Origin: JBBSUQ01 sp964389755 | GTDB lineage: Bacteria; Bacteroidota; Bacteroidia; Flavobacteriales_D; Crocinitomicaceae | Assembly: GCA_964389755.1 (NCBI GenBank) | Contig: CAYMEW010000021.1 | Coordinates: 1-64,000 of the forward strand | Length of the DNA: 64,000 bases | Direction: 5' to 3' | In this document: in pieces, positions 62,245 through 64,000 of the stretch | Position numbering within the stretch: position 1 is the first letter of the stretch | Layout of the letters: each line of letters begins with the position of its first letter | Translations under genes and position numbers: made by a program | Notes under the pieces: model-generated | Seen by the model: the letters and a program-made list of their open reading frames with translations, nothing else | Databases searched by the model: none | Told to the model about the DNA's origin: nothing

Positions 62245-62652
62245 ATGTTCGTACTAATTTTCATATTCGGATTGTTTGGTGGCGGCGAAGAAAAAACAGC
62301 CGACCTCCGCGTGGTCATGGAAGATTTCCAGTCGGAAAAAGGAAAGGCACTCGTTGCCATTTACAATAAGGCAGATGACTTCCCCGACGGAGAACGCTAC
62401 CGCGAAGGTGTGGCGACCATCTCCGGGAATACGGCGGAATACGTGTTCGAAGACCTCCCTGTCGGGAAATATGCGATTGCCGTGTTCCATGATAAAAATG
62501 AGAATTACCAGCTCGATAAGAACCTCGTCGGTATCCCTACCGAATCGTACGGATTTTCAAAAGACGCACCCGCAACCTTCAGCGCGCCCTCTTTTGACGA
62601 TGCGGCGATCAAACTCGAATCGGACCGAAAGATCCTGATTCACCTGCGCTGA
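62245..62652 (+). CDS. DUF2141 protein
   Basis: A 135-residue protein with a short hydrophobic N-terminus (FVLIFIFGLFGGG) and a DUF2141 domain: GKALVAIYNKADDFPDG, EYVFEDLPVGKYAIAVFHDKNENYQLD, GIPTESYGFSKDA. The C-terminus is ILIHL. The family is a secreted beta-sandwich of unknown role. Probably exported, though the signal is short. Confidence 0.85.
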   Translation: MFVLIFIFGLFGGGEEKTADLRVVMEDFQSEKGKALVAIYNKADDFPDGERYREGVATISGNTAEYVFEDLPVGKYAIAVFHDKNENYQLDKNLVGIPTESYGFSKDAPATFSAPSFDDAAIKLESDRKILIHLR

Positions 62653-62653
62653 T

Positions 62654-62661
62654 TATCTTTG
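62654..62661 (+). promoter_or_regulatory. -7 box (TATCTTTG) abutting the YeeZ-like gene start
   Basis: An exact TAnnTTTG that starts 2 bases after the DUF2141 stop. Its G is 4 bases before the ATG at 62666, so transcription would start at or beside the start codon. Confidence 0.45.
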
Positions 62662-62665
62662 CACG

Positions 62666-63436
62666 ATGAAAATACTTGTAGCCGGAACCGGCTGGCTCGG
62701 ACTTCCGCTCGCCCGGAAACTAAGGCGTGAATTTTCCGCGGAGATACACGGAACAACCACTACCGAAGAAAAAGCCAGGACGCTTACAGAAGAAGGAATT
62801 CCGACTTTTGTTTACCAAAGCGGCGCAAACAACCGGCTCCCTGAAACACTATACGATCGCATCATCCTCAACATTCCGCCCTCGGATAAACCGCATTATG
62901 CCAATGCCATGCTCGAACTCGCCGGACTTCTCAAACCCGGCGGACAGCTCATCTTCATCAGTTCGACCGGCGTGTACCCGGCTCGTCCCGGTAAGATCGA
63001 CGAACAGTCACCAACCGATGCGGATCACATCCTCGTGCACACCGAAAAAGCACTGAAAGAACGCTACTCAGAAACACTTTCAATCGTTCGTTTCGGCGGA
63101 CTGATCGGTCCGGGCAGACATCCCGCCCGTTCACTGGCCGGAAGAAAAGGTGTCAAAGACGGCGATGCCCCTGTGAACCTCATCCAACTCACGGATTGCG
63201 TGGAGCTCATTACGCAACTGCTGCACGACAATACGGTCGGTATCACGGTAAACGCCTGCGCTTCCGAACATCCTTCCCGGCGCGATTACTATACGGCTGC
63301 AGCCCGTGAGTTCGGTTTAACGCCTCCCGAATTCGAAAGCGGCGCGCAAAGCGAAAAATTCATTGACAACACCTTCCTGGTCGAAACCCTCGCCTATCGT
63401 TTCCGGAAATCGATCTTCGACTGGAACAGTTTTTGA
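62666..63436 (+). CDS. NAD(P)-dependent epimerase/dehydrogenase (YeeZ-like)
   Basis: A 256-residue Rossmann-fold oxidoreductase. MKILVAGTGWLGLPLA is the dinucleotide-binding GxGxxG motif. ILNIPPSDKPHYANAMLELAGLL and FISSTGVYP form the catalytic Ser region. VRFGGLIGPGRHP is the conserved strand of YeeZ-type extended short-chain dehydrogenases. The substrate is unknown. Confidence 0.88.
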   Translation: MKILVAGTGWLGLPLARKLRREFSAEIHGTTTTEEKARTLTEEGIPTFVYQSGANNRLPETLYDRIILNIPPSDKPHYANAMLELAGLLKPGGQLIFISSTGVYPARPGKIDEQSPTDADHILVHTEKALKERYSETLSIVRFGGLIGPGRHPARSLAGRKGVKDGDAPVNLIQLTDCVELITQLLHDNTVGITVNACASEHPSRRDYYTAAAREFGLTPPEFESGAQSEKFIDNTFLVETLAYRFRKSIFDWNSF

Positions 63437-63511
63437 AAGTTTCCGTAATTTTCCGAACAGATGAACTTTAGACAGACAACATTCTCAAAAAAAATTCGTC
63501 TATAGCATTGC

Positions 63512-64000
63512 ATGCGAACGCTGATTATCATACTTCTGCTTCTTATTTCCGGCCTGGCCCGGGCATCTCACATCGTGGGCGGAGAAATTTATTACAATTA
63601 CCTGGGCAGCAATAATTACGAAGTTCACATCATCATTTACCGCGACTGTGCCTCCAGCGGGGCCGCTTTTGACAGTCCGCTGCCGCTCGGCATCTACAAT
63701 GCCTCCAACCAACTCGTGCAGGCCGTGGATGTTCCCTTTCCCGGAAGCGTCGTTCTGCCCATCACATTTAACAATCCCTGTATCAACCCGCCGACCGGGA
63801 TATGCACGGAAAAAGCAGAATACATTACCACGGTGAACCTGCCACCCATTCCCGGAGGATATGTACTCAGCTACCAGCGCTGCTGCCGCGGGCCGAACGT
63901 CGTGAACCTTTCCAACCCGGCCGATGAAGGACTGACACTGACTGTCAACATCCCGACCTCCGCCAGTAGCTTTCACGTCAACAACAGTGCACGATTCGAC
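63512..64000 (+). CDS. N-terminal part of a large T9SS-type secreted protein (cut by window end)
   Basis: The open frame begins at ATG 63512 and runs without a stop through the window end (163 codons). A signal peptide (MRTLIIILLLLISGLARA) is followed by SHIVGGEIYYNYLGSNNYEVHIIIYRDC, the opening of a conserved Bacteroidota surface protein whose later part usually holds PKD domains and a gliding-motility C-terminal domain. The fragment ends within the cysteine-rich domain (RCCRGPNVVNL). Complete gene not in the window. Confidence 0.85.
   Translation, partial: MRTLIIILLLLISGLARASHIVGGEIYYNYLGSNNYEVHIIIYRDCASSGAAFDSPLPLGIYNASNQLVQAVDVPFPGSVVLPITFNNPCINPPTGICTEKAEYITTVNLPPIPGGYVLSYQRCCRGPNVVNLSNPADEGLTLTVNIPTSASSFHVNNSARFD

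Noticed and set aside
1..64000. CRISPR arrays, insertion sequences, prophage or integrase genes
   Set aside because: I found no regularly spaced repeats, terminal inverted repeats with a transposase, phage structural genes or site-specific recombinases.

Overview
This window is chromosomal DNA from a Bacteroidota bacterium, most likely of the order Flavobacteriales. The evidence is of several kinds. There are large secreted proteins with gliding-motility-type (CHU_C) or type A C-terminal sorting domains, which are substrates of the type IX secretion system (T9SS). There is a PorW/SprE-type lipoprotein next to a bactofilin and an atpBEFHAG cluster that lacks atpD and atpC. Several genes carry TAnnTTTG promoter boxes, and many proteins begin with signal peptides or lipoboxes. 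Base composition looks even, near half G+C by eye, with no island of odd composition. I see no insertion sequence, prophage, CRISPR array or rRNA. Placement below order is not possible from this sequence.

Layout. 1-4 kb: tail of a zinc-knuckle protein and a 1.29k-residue CHU_C adhesin-like protein. 4.2-9.2 kb: a long PurF-family enzyme, a von Willebrand A-domain protein and gpmI. 9.3-15.4 kb: a leftward operon, dut - sugar nucleotidyltransferase - TPR lipoprotein - DUF4292 lipoprotein - EnvC-like factor - histidine kinase. 15.6-25 kb: lysS, an M48 lipoprotein, rpoN with a PAP2-like membrane protein, asnS, small membrane proteins, and the cbpA-like/cbpM chaperone pair. 25.2-26.4 kb: an outer-membrane porin. 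26.4-36.4 kb: the accessory part, two related ECF sigma/anti-sigma modules flanking a secreted alpha/beta hydrolase. 36.7-42.7 kb: DUF4382 lipoprotein, glycosyltransferase, DUF72 protein, a T9SS-secreted metallophosphoesterase and a uracil/hypoxanthine-DNA glycosylase. 42.7-51.6 kb: ATP synthase F0 and part of F1, AtpZ-like protein, bactofilin, PorW. 51.7-61.9 kb: YceI lipoprotein, pth-cvpA-OMP operon, alcohol dehydrogenase-GNAT pair, ExbB/ExbD energy-transducing operon, tRNA-Ser(GGA), asparaginase, TatD, outer-membrane barrel. 62-64 kb: small proteins, a YeeZ-like dehydrogenase and the start of another giant secreted protein.

The most interesting region is 26.4-36.4 kb. Two paralogous ECF sigma factors are each followed, with overlapping reading frames, by a large membrane-anchored protein whose N-terminus looks like an anti-sigma factor. 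The left protein (770 aa) carries a c-type cytochrome domain between two domains also found in the right module. In the right module those domains are divided between a 503-aa anti-sigma-like protein and an 848-aa leucine-rich-repeat secreted protein. Both sigma genes have a nearly identical 16-base element upstream (14/16 matches). I infer a family of envelope- or redox-sensing sigma modules built from interchangeable parts. The function is unknown.
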